The notes below the pieces were generated by a model. The model made no database searches, was not told the origin of the DNA, and saw only the letters and a list, made by a program, of their open reading frames with translations. A stretch of DNA of 18,052 nucleotides from Fontibacterium sp040404065 (lineage in GTDB: Bacteria; Pseudomonadota; Alphaproteobacteria; Pelagibacterales; Pelagibacteraceae): NCBI GenBank assembly GCA_040404065.1, contig JBBAJM010000004.1, one strand, 5' to 3'. The stretch's first letter is position 1, and each line of letters starts with the position of its first letter. This document shows, piece by piece, positions 5,118 to 14,400 of this stretch. The position numbers and the translations under genes are program-made.

Positions 5118-6891
5118 ATGCAAGACCATTATACTAAAGATTTTAATTCTGATATAGAAAGTATATTAACTAATTCTGATATCTTGTCTTATTTTTTATC
5201 AAATAAGAAAAGCATATTGCATTTTGTAAAAATGTATATAGAAGTAGACAAAGTTATAGGTTCTGATAGTTTAAAATCAAATCTAATCTATAATAAATTA
5301 GATGATATTAAAAATGTATTATCAAACCATACACATGAACTCAATAATTTATCTCTTAATGTATCTAATGTTAATGTTATTCTTAATAATAAATTAGAAT
5401 CTATAAAAGATATTACTAATACTGAATTGAAAAGTACCTTCTATGACTTTCAAACGCAGCTATTAAAAGAAAATAATAACAATAATGAATTAAAGGGGAT
5501 TTTTGAGAATTTCAAAGAACGTATTGAAATTATCAATAGTCAAAAATTTGACGATTTAAATATATGTATTAAAGATTCATTTGAAAAATCACTAAGTTCA
5601 CATGAAATGAATAATAAGATATGTATTATTGAAAAAAATCTTTCAAATTTAAATGTATCTAATTCTGCAAAAAAGGGTCAAGTAGCTGAAACTGTTTTAT
5701 TTAATATATTATCAGAAGGATTTCCAGATACAGAAATAGTAGACACTTCACATACTGCTAATTCAGGAGATATTCAAATGATAAAAGATAATAAACCAAA
5801 TATTTTAATTGATTCAAAAAATTTTGGAAATAACACTGTTCCTAAAAGAGATCTTGACAAATTTTATAGTGATATTCAGCAAAATAATTGTTCAGGAATT
5901 TTATGTAATGCATTTGGTGGTATTGCTAATAAACAACATTTTGAAATAGATATAGTTGATAAAAATATACTAGTATTTATTCATTCACATCAATTTGATA
6001 CAACATTATTTAAATTGGCTACAAATATTATATATAATATGCATCAAGAATTGCGTGAAAAACAAACTGATAGTATAATTTTAGATCAAAGACTTTATCA
6101 AAATATAAAAGTAGAATATAATTATTACATCCAAACTTTTAGACATCATCTTGATATTATAAAGTCGAATGTAAATTCTTTATCTCAGCTAAGTTTTTCA
6201 TTACTTGATAATTTTTTTAAACGTAAGGCTACTGCAAATATAGAATTAAAGCAATTTAGCTGTCATATATGTTCATCTCAATTATCAACTGAAAAAATTT
6301 TAAAAACACATTTAAAAAAAATGCATGGTAATTTGTTATCAAATGACAATGTAAAAGTTATAGAATCTAAACCTAAAGCTAAACCTATAGAATCTAAACC
6401 TGTAGATTCTAATTATAAAAATCAGAGTGATAAATTACAAAATAACATTGGTAATCAAGGTATATCTATGATTAAACAAAATGTTAATAANNNNNNNNNN
6501 NNNNNNNNNNNNNNNNNNNNNNNNNNNNNNNNNNNNNNNNNNNNNNNNNNNNNNNNNNNNNNNNNNNNNNNNNNNNNNNNNNNNNNNNNNTCAAAATGTT
6601 AATAATCAAAATGTTAATAATCAAAATGTTAATAATCAAAATGTTAATAATCAAAATGTTGTTAGACAAGGTATTAATGGTCAAGGTGTTTCTATGGTTA
6701 GACAAGGTATTAATGGTCAAGGTGTTTCTATGGTTAGACAAGGTATTAATGGTCAAGGTGTTTCTACTGTTAATAGACAAGCTAGTCAAAGTGTTTCTAC
6801 TGTTATTAGGCAAGGTACCTTACAGATACAGGACTCATCTGTTCGGCAAGGAACAAAGACTGATTTAAATAAGAAAAGTTTGAACAGCTGA
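5118..6891 (+). CDS. Coiled-coil / PDDEXK-type nuclease / C2H2 zinc-finger protein with tandem-repeat tail (spans an assembly gap)
   Basis: The first 457 residues are continuous. Residues 50-180 are Asn/Lys-rich and probably coiled coil. A restriction-endonuclease-like core follows: KGQVAETVLFNIL (Glu191), ANSGDIQMI (Asp218), ILIDSKNF (Asp232-x-Lys234), then a KRDLDKFYSDI helix and SGILCNAFGGIA. This is the E...D...(D/E)xK pattern with the usual after-core helix. A C2H2 finger lies at 382-403 (Cys-x2-Cys-x12-His-x4-His). The tail is Lys/Pro/Ser-rich and enters QNVNN pentapeptide repeats, where 100 Ns fall. After the gap, QNVNN repeats resume in the frame that ends at 6891, then three 12-residue repeats (VRQGINGQGVSM/T) and a degenerate copy. 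The frame differs by one across the gap, as expected if 100 N is a placeholder. One gene of more than 550 codons is the simplest reading. DNA binding and cleavage are inferred; the partner is unknown. Confidence 0.78.
6491..6590. other. Assembly gap (100 N)
   Basis: A run of exactly 100 Ns, a typical placeholder length, sits inside the QNVNN (15-bp) tandem repeat of the nuclease gene. The same repeat is present on both sides (6477-6490 and 6592-6660), so the gap is most likely an unresolved repeat array of unknown size. Reading-frame continuity means the true gap length must differ from a 100-base gap by one base modulo three. Confidence 0.98.
6592..6660 (+). repeat. 15-bp tandem repeat encoding QNVNN
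   Basis: The unit CAAAATGTTAATAAT occurs four full times (6592-6651) plus a partial fifth, and once before the gap at 6477. All copies right of the gap are identical at the DNA level, which suggests recent expansion or gene conversion and explains the assembly break. Confidence 0.93.
6661..6768 (+). repeat. 36-bp tandem repeat encoding VRQGINGQGVS(M/T)
   Basis: Three 36-bp units (6661-6696, 6697-6732, 6733-6768) are nearly identical, differing only in the last codon (ATG or ACT). Degenerate copies continue to about 6816. It forms the C-terminal tail of the nuclease-like protein. Confidence 0.93.
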
Positions 6892-7143
6892 ACAATGTAA
6901 AACGTTAGTACTACCTGTGCTACTAGTGTAATCTGAAGAACTGGAGCTAGAAGAACTAGAACTTGAACTTGAACTAGAACTAGAAGAACTGGAACTAGAA
7001 CTGGAACTAGAACTTGAACTTGAACTAGAACTTGATGGTGATTTTTTTTTAATTTTTTTAATTTTTTTGATTTGCTTTTTTTGTTTTTTATTTTTTTTAG
7101 TATTATCTACTACTTGTAATTGTATTGGTGGGTTATTCGTCAT
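6865..7143 (-). CDS. Small low-complexity protein: Lys-rich segment plus 34-residue poly-Ser
   Basis: This 92-residue protein starts MTNNPPIQLQVVDNTKK, continues with a strongly basic stretch (KKNKKQKKQIKKIKKIKKK, about 16-34), then SP, an unbroken run of about 34 Ser (37-70), and a short tail with one Cys (DYTSSTGSTNVLHC...). The Ser run uses mixed codons (AGT, TCA, TCT, TCC, AGC), not a simple microsatellite, so selection for the amino acid is plausible. No fold is predicted. Its stop is 26 bp inside the 3' end of the convergent nuclease gene. Its upstream region is almost identical to that of the next small gene, and both begin with a short polar N-terminus and end in Ser. Such Ser tracts could be phosphorylated or glycosylated, but function is unknown. 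Confidence 0.65.
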   Translation of the reverse strand: MTNNPPIQLQVVDNTKKNKKQKKQIKKIKKIKKKSPSSSSSSSSSSSSSSSSSSSSSSSSSSSSSSSSSSDYTSSTGSTNVLHCSAVQTFLI

Positions 7144-7243
7144 TTGTTTTTATTTTATACTATTACAAAATAAAAAAAAAATACACAATTCTGTTTTTTT
7201 TATTTAAATTAATTAAAATGCGCAAAGGCGAGTATATTTAAAA
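7144..7243 (-). promoter_or_regulatory. Upstream region of the poly-Ser gene (duplicated promoter copy 1)
   Basis: On the minus strand, TTGTAATAGTATAAAA (7154-7169) lies 10 bp before the ATG at 7143. The block 7154-7217 is nearly identical to 7470-7535 upstream of the neighbouring Glu-Val/Ser gene, including the tail AATTCTG, the T-run and ATTTAAATTAATTAAA. Conservation of this block between two different coding sequences points to a shared promoter. Confidence 0.55.
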
Positions 7244-7295
7244 GTTGTTAAATATGTTATGTGTTGTTAAATATGTTATGTGTTGTTAAATATGT
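7244..7295. repeat. 19-bp tandem repeat
   Basis: The unit GTTGTTAAATATGTTATGT occurs twice in full and once in part just beyond the stop codon of the Glu-Val/Ser gene (7302). It lies outside any convincing gene and may belong to the 3' untranslated region of that gene. Confidence 0.9.
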
Positions 7296-7301
7296 GTTGT
7301 T

Positions 7302-7454
7302 TTACGAACTAGTGCTACTTGAGCTGGAACTTGAACTTGAACTAGAGCTAGTTGAACTAGAGTCGCTTGAAATTTCTACTTCTACTTCTACTTCTACTTC
7401 TATTTTTTTATCTTCTTTTATTTCTTTTATTTGTATTTGTTGGTTATCTGACAT
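7302..7454 (-). CDS. Small low-complexity protein: Glu-Val repeat plus poly-Ser (50 aa)
   Basis: An ATG at 7454 opens a 50-codon frame ending with TAA at 7302-7304: MSDNQQIQIKEIKEDKKI, then EVEVEVEVEI, then a Ser-rich tail with single Asp and Thr residues (SSDSSSTSSSS...STSS). It is acidic in the middle, whereas its neighbour is basic, but both share the order short polar N-terminus, charged repeat, Ser tract, and nearly the same upstream DNA. This indicates local duplication with replacement of the charged segment. The opposite strand is also open here (Leu-Glu repeats, 7261-7485), but it lacks an equivalent promoter and is taken as a shadow. No function is recognised. Confidence 0.55.
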   Translation of the reverse strand: MSDNQQIQIKEIKEDKKIEVEVEVEVEISSDSSSTSSSSSSSSSSSSTSS

Positions 7455-7547
7455 TGTTTTTTGTTTTGGTTTTATAGTATTATAAAATAAAAAAAAAAAT
7501 ACGTAATTCTGTTTTTTTTATTTAAATTAATTAAAGCATGTAAAGTG
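7455..7547 (-). promoter_or_regulatory. Upstream region of the Glu-Val/Ser gene (duplicated promoter copy 2)
   Basis: On the minus strand, TTATAATACTATAAAA (7470-7485) lies 15 bp before the ATG at 7454. The block 7470-7535 aligns with 7154-7217 with only a few differences. Both carry an A(G/C)TATAAAA core close to the ATG. Confidence 0.55.
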
Positions 7548-7799
7548 TTATAAATGTAGATATGTTGAACTTGATCTACACGTACTACAAGTACTTGTAT
7601 AACTATCTGTATCTGTTGTATCTGTTATATCTGTTATATCTGTTGTATTTATAGTATGTTCAATATTTATCGTATTTACTTCTATTTCTTGTTGTTGTTC
7701 AATATTTACTTCAACATCTATTTCACTATTTTTTAGTACTTCTACTTCTATTTCTTTATTTTTGTCTTTGTCTTTTATTGGATTTTCTTCTTTATTCAT
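7548..7799 (-). CDS. Small acidic Ile/Val/Thr-rich low-complexity protein (83 aa)
   Basis: I choose the ATG at 7799, giving MNKEENPIKDKDKNKEIEVEVL..., because the upstream sequence extending the frame overlaps the topoisomerase gene and is A/T-rich leader. The protein has alternating acidic/hydrophobic residues (EIEVEV, EIDVEV, QQQEIEV), then Thr/Asp repeats (TTDITDITDTTDTD) and a Ser/Thr/Cys-rich end (STCSTCRSSSTYLHL). The EIEVEV segment matches that of the neighbouring 50-residue protein, so this is probably a diverged third member of the cluster. A TTATTAGTATTATAAA motif on the minus strand (7804-7819) lies a few bases before the ATG. It lies 76 bp downstream of the topoisomerase II stop. 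Function unknown. Confidence 0.55.
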   Translation of the reverse strand: MNKEENPIKDKDKNKEIEVEVLKNSEIDVEVNIEQQQEIEVNTINIEHTINTTDITDITDTTDTDSYTSTCSTCRSSSTYLHL

Positions 7800-7875
7800 A
7801 TTGTTTATAATACTAATAAAAAATAAAAAAAATTTATACAAATAATGTTTAAATTGTGTATAATGTATATAATGA
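7800..7875 (-). promoter_or_regulatory. Spacer between topoisomerase II stop and third small gene, with TATA-like motif
   Basis: This 76-bp A/T-rich spacer must hold the topoisomerase 3' end and the promoter of the small acidic gene. On the minus strand TTATTAGTATTATAAA ends 4 bp before the ATG, a looser match to the motif seen at the two neighbouring small genes. Confidence 0.4.
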
Positions 7876-10800
7876 TCAAATGTATGATAATTTAAGAATA
7901 GAATGTAAATCATCTTTCCATAAATCTTTTTCTGTTTTTGATTGTAAAATACTCAATTCTTTTTGTTTAGAATCTCTTTGATTTTGGAGTTCTTTTATTT
8001 TTTCAGAAGACAAAGAAACTAATTGCATTTTTACAAGATAATCATAATTAGGAGATGTTTTTTCTCCATTTTCATTATCTGTATCAATACCCCAACTTAA
8101 CTTTGGGTATTTATTTTGTTCTAATAGTTTTATAATATAATCTTTGCTTTTTCTATTAATATCTAAAGATCCATCAATGTATTCGTTAATAAATCTAACT
8201 TTAGAATTTAGTAAAGTTAATTCATTTGTTAAACGCTTTATAAGAAATGATTTTCTTTTTTCATAATATTCTAATCTAATATCAAAAAAGTCCAACAAGA
8301 TATCATTTGCATTTTTATATTTTGTCAAGATCAAATTTTCGCTAAATAAATACATGTTATTAGTTCCAAATGTCTTTGTTAATTTTAAGAATTTCTCAAC
8401 TTCATTTTTATTTAAAAGATCATTTAAGTCATTTGAATTTTTAAAGTCTATTATAAAACAAATTTCACTATTTTCATCTTTTGTTTTATTTTTAACATCT
8501 TTCAAGTAAATACCTTTAGATTTAGATTTACTTTTAGTTGTATTCTTTATTTTATCAGATGCACCTTCAATTAATGATTCAAGGAATTCTTTATAAGTTG
8601 TAACAGCTGTACCAACTGGTAATTCTGTAATTTTTATTTGTGCATCACCAGTCTTTTCCCATTTTCCTTTAGTTATAAAGGACCCATTTTCTATACTTTC
8701 CAAGATACCATTAAAATTTTTAAAATAAGGTGTCATAACTAAAGGTTCTAGATCATCTAGTACACGTAATAAATTTGCAATAATATCTTTTGGATTAAAA
8801 GGTGGAATATATGTAGAATACCCAGTTCCAATTCCTTCGCATCCATTAACTAAAACCATTGGTATTACAGGAAGAAACCATTCTGGTTCAATTGATAATC
8901 CATCATCTTCTAGATAACTAAGTATATTAGAATCTCTTTTATCAAATATTTTTGTTGTAATATCGGATAACCGTGTATAAATATATCTTGGACTAGCAGC
9001 ATCTTTTCCGGAAAGCAATCTAGATCCAAAATTTCCATCTGGATACAATAAATTTATATTATTAGATCCAACGAAATCTTGTGCCATATTAATAATAGCT
9101 CCTTGTAAAGAAGCTTCACCATGATGATATCCTGTTTCAGCTGATACATAACCAGATAATTGAGCAACTTTAACAACTTTTGTAATATTTTTTTTCAACA
9201 TGTAATGTAAAATTTTTCTTTGACTCGGTTTTAAACCATCGCAGATACTTGGAATGGATCTTAAATTGTCATAAATAGAAAAGTGAACAAGTTCTTTGTG
9301 AATAAGATCTGTATAACTAACGCGTTTTTCTTTTACATCAATATAACTATTTTTATCATATTGTGCCAACCAACGTTTACGTTTATCAGAACATTTTACA
9401 ATTTCTTTTTCTTCGAGAACTTCTTCGTCTTCTCCTTCGCCTTCTGTACCTTCTCTAGTTTTACTTTTACCTGTATTTTTGTCTTTTTCAAAAGCTAATT
9501 CTATAGATTCATCGCACTTTTTATCTTTATAAAAGTAATCAATTTTAAGTTCATCCATTCTACGAAAAGTATCTTGTGCATCTTCTTTTTTAGAAGTACC
9601 CAACCCTTTAAAATATCTAATTTGATAATTAGAGATATCATTTATATTTTTCCATTTATGATAGTCTTGTTCTGTAAAAAACTCGATAACTTTTTTACCA
9701 CGGATTGCTTTTACAATAGGTGTTCTAATAGTTTGAATAAAATCAAGTTTAGCAAGACTAGGCCACCAGTAATGAAAAATATTTACAATAAGAGCTTTGA
9801 TATGTGAACCGTCTACGTCAGAGTCAGTAAGAATCATTATTTTACCTAATCTTAAATCTTTAGTATCACTGTATTCTTTTCCTTGTTTTAATCCGAGAAT
9901 TTGTTTAAGATTATTTATTTCTTCATTGTTTGCTAATTGTGAAATACTTGCATCACGAATATTTAGACATTTACCTTTTAAGGGGTAAACCGAGTAACGT
10001 TCTGGTCCAACTATAGATCTTCCCCACATTGCAAAAGTCATGGCTGAAAGACCTTCTGTGAGAATTAAAGTACATTCTGATGATCTTGCAGTACCTGCCC
10101 AAAGTGCATCTTCTAATTTTGGTATATAAACTTTATTTTTTTTAGACCCATCTGTTTTTTTAGCAAGATCCATAGATTCTTTTAATTTATAAGTTTGAAC
10201 AATTTCTTCTACTATACTACTTTTCCATAATTTATCGATAAATTTATCAGATATTTCAATTTTGCATCCAAAGTCTTTTGATTGAGTTGTCAATTGTTCT
10301 TTTGTTTGACTACTGAATTGTGGGTTTACCACAGTTGCTCTTAAGAATAAAAATAAACGTTCTTTGATCATTGCTGGTTTGACATCTTTTAATTTCTTTT
10401 TTGATTCTAAAAGTGTTTTCAACTTTGCAGTAATTTGATATATTATATGATCTACATGTTTACCTCCATGATAAGTAGAATTTCCATTTACAAAAGAAAT
10501 TTGTGTATATTGATCATTAGGAACAACAATAAATTCCCAAATCAATTCATTTTTACCAACTTTTTGAATAAAACTATCATAATACATTTTGACAAGATCT
10601 CCATCTTTTTGTGTATTGAAAAAATAATTTGCATAATCAACTAGACCTTTTCCTTTAATTTTTTCTCCATTTAAAAATACAGATACATTTTTATTTGTAC
10701 AAGCTATACAATCATATACACGTTTGTCTATAAGTGTTATAGCATCTTTTTCGAGTCCATTCATATGGAATTTTTTATAATCTGGTATAAAACTAATTTT

Positions 10801-11379
10801 AGTAAAACTTTTACCAGAATTTTTTGTTACTTTTGGTTTTGATTTCTTTTCCATATTATCAGAAAATTCTTGTACAAAACGTAAAGCTTTTTCTGAATCT
10901 ATGGTTTCAATTTCTAATTTTTTACTATAAATATTACTTAATTTTACACCAAGTCCATTAACTCCAGCGCCAATTCTTTTCTGAGAGTCGTCATAATTAC
11001 TTCCAGAAAGAAGGTGACCAAATATTAATTCTGGTACATATATATTTTGTTCTTTATGCATTACTACAGGAATACCTGTACCATTATTAAATACAATAAT
11101 TTCTCCAGTTTCTTTATTGTAGTCTACTTTAATAGTAGATACAGTAGGATCTCTATTAGAATGATCTAATGCATTTGTCAATACTTCATCAAAAATTTTT
11201 AAGAAAGCTGGACTATATTCTACCATACGTTTTTGCATTTTGTTGATATTTTTATTAAAAATCCACATTTCTTCCAAAGTTTTTTTAGTATCTCCAATAT
11301 ACATATTTGGACGATGCAAAATATGCTCTCTTTGACTTAATTTTTTATAAGTCTCTTCTATTGTACGTGCTCCAGACAT
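7876..11379 (-). CDS. TOP2: DNA topoisomerase II (eukaryotic-type, type IIA)
   Basis: This 1167-residue single-chain type IIA topoisomerase passes one DNA duplex through another using ATP, relieving supercoils and catenanes during viral DNA replication and packaging. The GHKL ATPase part shows FDEVLTNALDH (Glu65, Asn69), NNGTGIPV (98-105) and RIGAGVNGLGVKLSN (135-149), then FVNGNSTYHGGKH (296-308) and QTKEQL with the transducer Lys360. The TOPRIM part shows LTEGLSA (Glu442) and LTDSDVDGSH (Asp519, Asp521, Asp523). The breakage-reunion part has SICDGLKPSQRKILH (711-725), YHHGEASLQG and the active-site ASPRYIYT (Arg798-Tyr799). A Glu-rich insert lies at 642-660. It is slightly shorter than cellular enzymes because it lacks their long charged C-terminal tail, as is usual for viral forms. 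The ATG follows an AAAATTGA octamer 33 bp upstream, suggesting early expression. It is divergent from the fibre gene. All catalytic residues are present. Confidence 0.97.
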   Translation of the reverse strand: MSGARTIEETYKKLSQREHILHRPNMYIGDTKKTLEEMWIFNKNINKMQKRMVEYSPAFLKIFDEVLTNALDHSNRDPTVSTIKVDYNKETGEIIVFNNGTGIPVVMHKEQNIYVPELIFGHLLSGSNYDDSQKRIGAGVNGLGVKLSNIYSKKLEIETIDSEKALRFVQEFSDNMEKKSKPKVTKNSGKSFTKISFIPDYKKFHMNGLEKDAITLIDKRVYDCIACTNKNVSVFLNGEKIKGKGLVDYANYFFNTQKDGDLVKMYYDSFIQKVGKNELIWEFIVVPNDQYTQISFVNGNSTYHGGKHVDHIIYQITAKLKTLLESKKKLKDVKPAMIKERLFLFLRATVVNPQFSSQTKEQLTTQSKDFGCKIEISDKFIDKLWKSSIVEEIVQTYKLKESMDLAKKTDGSKKNKVYIPKLEDALWAGTARSSECTLILTEGLSAMTFAMWGRSIVGPERYSVYPLKGKCLNIRDASISQLANNEEINNLKQILGLKQGKEYSDTKDLRLGKIMILTDSDVDGSHIKALIVNIFHYWWPSLAKLDFIQTIRTPIVKAIRGKKVIEFFTEQDYHKWKNINDISNYQIRYFKGLGTSKKEDAQDTFRRMDELKIDYFYKDKKCDESIELAFEKDKNTGKSKTREGTEGEGEDEEVLEEKEIVKCSDKRKRWLAQYDKNSYIDVKEKRVSYTDLIHKELVHFSIYDNLRSIPSICDGLKPSQRKILHYMLKKNITKVVKVAQLSGYVSAETGYHHGEASLQGAIINMAQDFVGSNNINLLYPDGNFGSRLLSGKDAASPRYIYTRLSDITTKIFDKRDSNILSYLEDDGLSIEPEWFLPVIPMVLVNGCEGIGTGYSTYIPPFNPKDIIANLLRVLDDLEPLVMTPYFKNFNGILESIENGSFITKGKWEKTGDAQIKITELPVGTAVTTYKEFLESLIEGASDKIKNTTKSKSKSKGIYLKDVKNKTKDENSEICFIIDFKNSNDLNDLLNKNEVEKFLKLTKTFGTNNMYLFSENLILTKYKNANDILLDFFDIRLEYYEKRKSFLIKRLTNELTLLNSKVRFINEYIDGSLDINRKSKDYIIKLLEQNKYPKLSWGIDTDNENGEKTSPNYDYLVKMQLVSLSSEKIKELQNQRDSKQKELSILQSKTEKDLWKDDLHSILKLSYI

Positions 11380-11411
11380 TTTAAATGTCTTTTTTTCTTT
11401 TTCTTATTATT

Positions 11412-11419
11412 TCAATTTT
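11412..11419 (-). promoter_or_regulatory. AAAATTGA early promoter octamer of topoisomerase II
   Basis: The plus strand reads TCAATTTT here, that is an exact AAAATTGA on the minus strand, 32 bases before the topoisomerase ATG. This octamer is the established early-gene promoter element of mimivirus. I did not find an exact copy directly upstream of the other genes in the window. Confidence 0.65.
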
Positions 11420-11470
11420 TATTTTTTATTAAAAGTTTAAACTCTTTTTCGTAAATAGTAATTAATTTTT

Positions 11471-11487
11471 TTACTACTATTAAATAA
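11471..11487 (+). promoter_or_regulatory. TATA-like motif before the fibre gene (putative late promoter)
   Basis: TTACTACTATTAAATAA lies 5 bp before the fibre ATG at 11493. It resembles the TTATAATACTATAAAA-type motifs placed close to the ATGs of the three small Ser/acid-rich genes. The shared core is about TA-x-TA(G/C)TAT(TA)AAA. A late role is inferred from the likely structural nature of the fibre protein. Confidence 0.4.
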
Positions 11488-11492
11488 GAAAG

Positions 11493-14400
11493 ATGCCTAA
11501 ACATTTAATAAATAATAGGATTGATTATCAAAATGTATATGGTTTAGTATCCAAACATGACTTGTGGTTAAACCAAGGTGTAAAAACAACAGATTCACCT
11601 ACATTTGCGAATTTGATGATATCTGGTGAAACTACAGTTCAGGGTAATTTATATGTAGAGGGAAATACAACAATTCTTAATACAAACGTAATTGAATTTG
11701 AAGATAATATTGTAGTATTAAATAGATTAGAAACTGGAGAAGGTGTTACATTAAATCAATCAGGTATAGAAATTAATAGAGGTGTACTCGAGAATTATCG
11801 TATGGTCTATAATGAATCTGATAAAATGTTTAAAGTTGGAGTTATTAGTAATTTGCAGGCTGTTGCTAATATAGAAGATTATCCTTTACAAAATGGTATA
11901 ATGATGTGGAATAGTGTTACAAAGAGAATAGAATCAAGAGGAAGTATATCTATTGATTTAATACAAACATCTAGTACAAATGCTACAAGTTCGAGTACTG
12001 GGTCTTTAATTATAAATGGGGGTGTAGGTATACAATATGATACATGGACTAATGGGAAAATATTTTTAAGAGGATCAGATCATTCAAGACAAAGTAGTAT
12101 TTATACAAATACTACCACTAATGATTTAACATTTGTGTCACCAGTTGATATCACGATGTCACCTACAGGTAATACAATTTTTCCATATAATAGTTTAATA
12201 GGATTGGGTAGTACATCTGGAAGTATTAGTGCTGATAGTATAACAAAAAATGTAAATATTGCAAGTGATGGTCATATAGATTTTTTTCTAAATGCAAATA
12301 AAAAGATTCGTATACCTAATCAGATACCAATCACATTTTCTACACAAAATGAACAAATTTATACAGATAATTCTAATAATATGGTTATAGGTAGTGGACA
12401 AGATATTTTATTAGAACCTGGTGAAGCTAGAAGAGTTAAATTACCAGTGGATATCCAATTAACCTTTTCAAATTCAAATCAAAAGATTAGTGCAAATTTA
12501 AACAATGATCTTAGTATAAATGCTGGTAATAATATTTTTTTAATTCCAGGACAAGGATTAAATGTATGCGTGGCTACTGATACTGGTGTAAAATTTGGAA
12601 ATAGTGGTTTTCAACAAATAATATCTAACAGTAACAATGATCTAAATGTGTTGTCTGATAATGATATATATCTTACTCCAAGTGGTAAAGTAAATGTGAC
12701 AAGTAATGTACCTATAACTTTTGGAGGTTCTCTTCAATATATAAAAGAATCTACTGGTAATTTATTAATTGGAGCAGATAGCAATATAAAAATACTCCAG
12801 ACAGATTTATATCTAAGTAGTGAAAATGAAAGTATGAATGGTACATCTGGGTCGATTTATACATTAGGTGGTATAGGTGTAGAGAAAACTATATATACAA
12901 AAACTGGTTTAGTAATAGATACTATTGTAGAAGGAAGGTCTTTAATTTTATCAAAGGGATCTCAGGATCTTTTTATAATTGATACAACTGATTCTGGAGT
13001 AATTGACATTAATACAGGTGATGGTTTAAGTGGATCTTTGAATATAAAAAGTATATCAAATACAAATTTCCAATCTTTATTACAATTAAAAACTGAGATA
13101 GATAATACAAATGGTTATTCAATAGGTAGAGGATTTAGTACTTTTAATTCTGGTAGAGTTTTTTCAATAAATATTCCTAAATATAGTGACTACAGCAATG
13201 TAGGAGATAAACCTAAATTTGTTGTAACAAGTGATGATTGTAAAACGGAATTGTTTAGTATTGAAACAGAAACTGGAAATATTTTATCAAAGGGTACTTT
13301 TGGGTTAAAAAGTACATATCAAGCTACAAATTCTTCTACTGCATCATTTATTGTATATGGTGGTTTAGGAGTTGTTAAAAATATTATAACTAATGGTACT
13401 TTTAAATCGAATGTTGATTCTGATAGTGCTTTTTCAGTAAAGGATAATTCAGATAATACTGTATTTAATATAGATACAAATAATAGTGAAACTCTTGTAT
13501 CTGGTACTTTTATTGTAAATAGTAGTGAAAACTTTTTAGTAAATAATACTATTTTTAATACAAATACTAATGTGCATTTAAAGAATGAAGAAGATGTTAT
13601 TGATACTTCAAGTGGTGCTTTAGTTGTTTCTGGTGGTGTTGCTATACAAAAAAATTTAAAAGTAGCTGGAGAAACTGTGTTGTACAGTACATTAGATCTT
13701 TATGATAATTTTATAACAAATGTAAAAACTCCTATAAGATCAAAGGATGCAGCTACAAAGGAATATGTTGATTTAGCTGCATTGCGTGGTATGTATATAA
13801 AGAATTCTGTTCAAGTCACTACAACTGTAAATGGAAATTTAAATACAGATTTTATTGTAAATTCTGTTATCGATGGGTATACTTTAAAGGTAGGTGATCG
13901 TGTTTTAATAAAGGATCAAGACAATCAAATAGAAAATGGAATGTATATAGTTAATATCTCTGGTATTCCAAGTAGATCTTCTGATTTAATAGATGGTGAT
14001 CATGCTGCTGGAGTGTATGTATTTATACAATATGGTAATCTTTATGGATCTACTGGTTGGGTTTGTCATACAGAACCAGATCAAGATATATGTGGGACTG
14101 ATCCTATTGTTTTTGTACAATTTACAGGTTTAGGTGAAGTAGATGCAGGTGATGGTTTGTCAAAGGATTTTAATAGAATTGATGTAAATGTAGACAATTC
14201 AAGTATTGAAATAGTATCTGATATTTTACGTGTAAAAAGTTCAATTGCTGGTACTGGATTGACTGGTGGTAGTGGAGTTGCATTATCTACAAAAAGTGAT
14301 CAATCTCATGTAAAAAAACTTGGAACTATTGAAACTGGTGTATGGAAGGCTAGTACAGTAGAAGTACCTTATGGTGGTACAGGTTCTACATTGTTTTCAT

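Noticed and set aside
6484..6868. Other frames through the QNVNN and VRQG repeats (MLIIK and NILII repeats)
   Set aside because: Tandem repeats of unit length divisible by three are open in several frames; only the frame joined to the nuclease-like protein has a domain context.
7261..7485. Plus-strand frame with Leu-Glu repeats and hydrophobic end
   Set aside because: It is the antisense of the Glu-Val/Ser gene. The minus-strand reading has an upstream region duplicated from a neighbouring gene and a plausible start, the plus-strand reading has neither.
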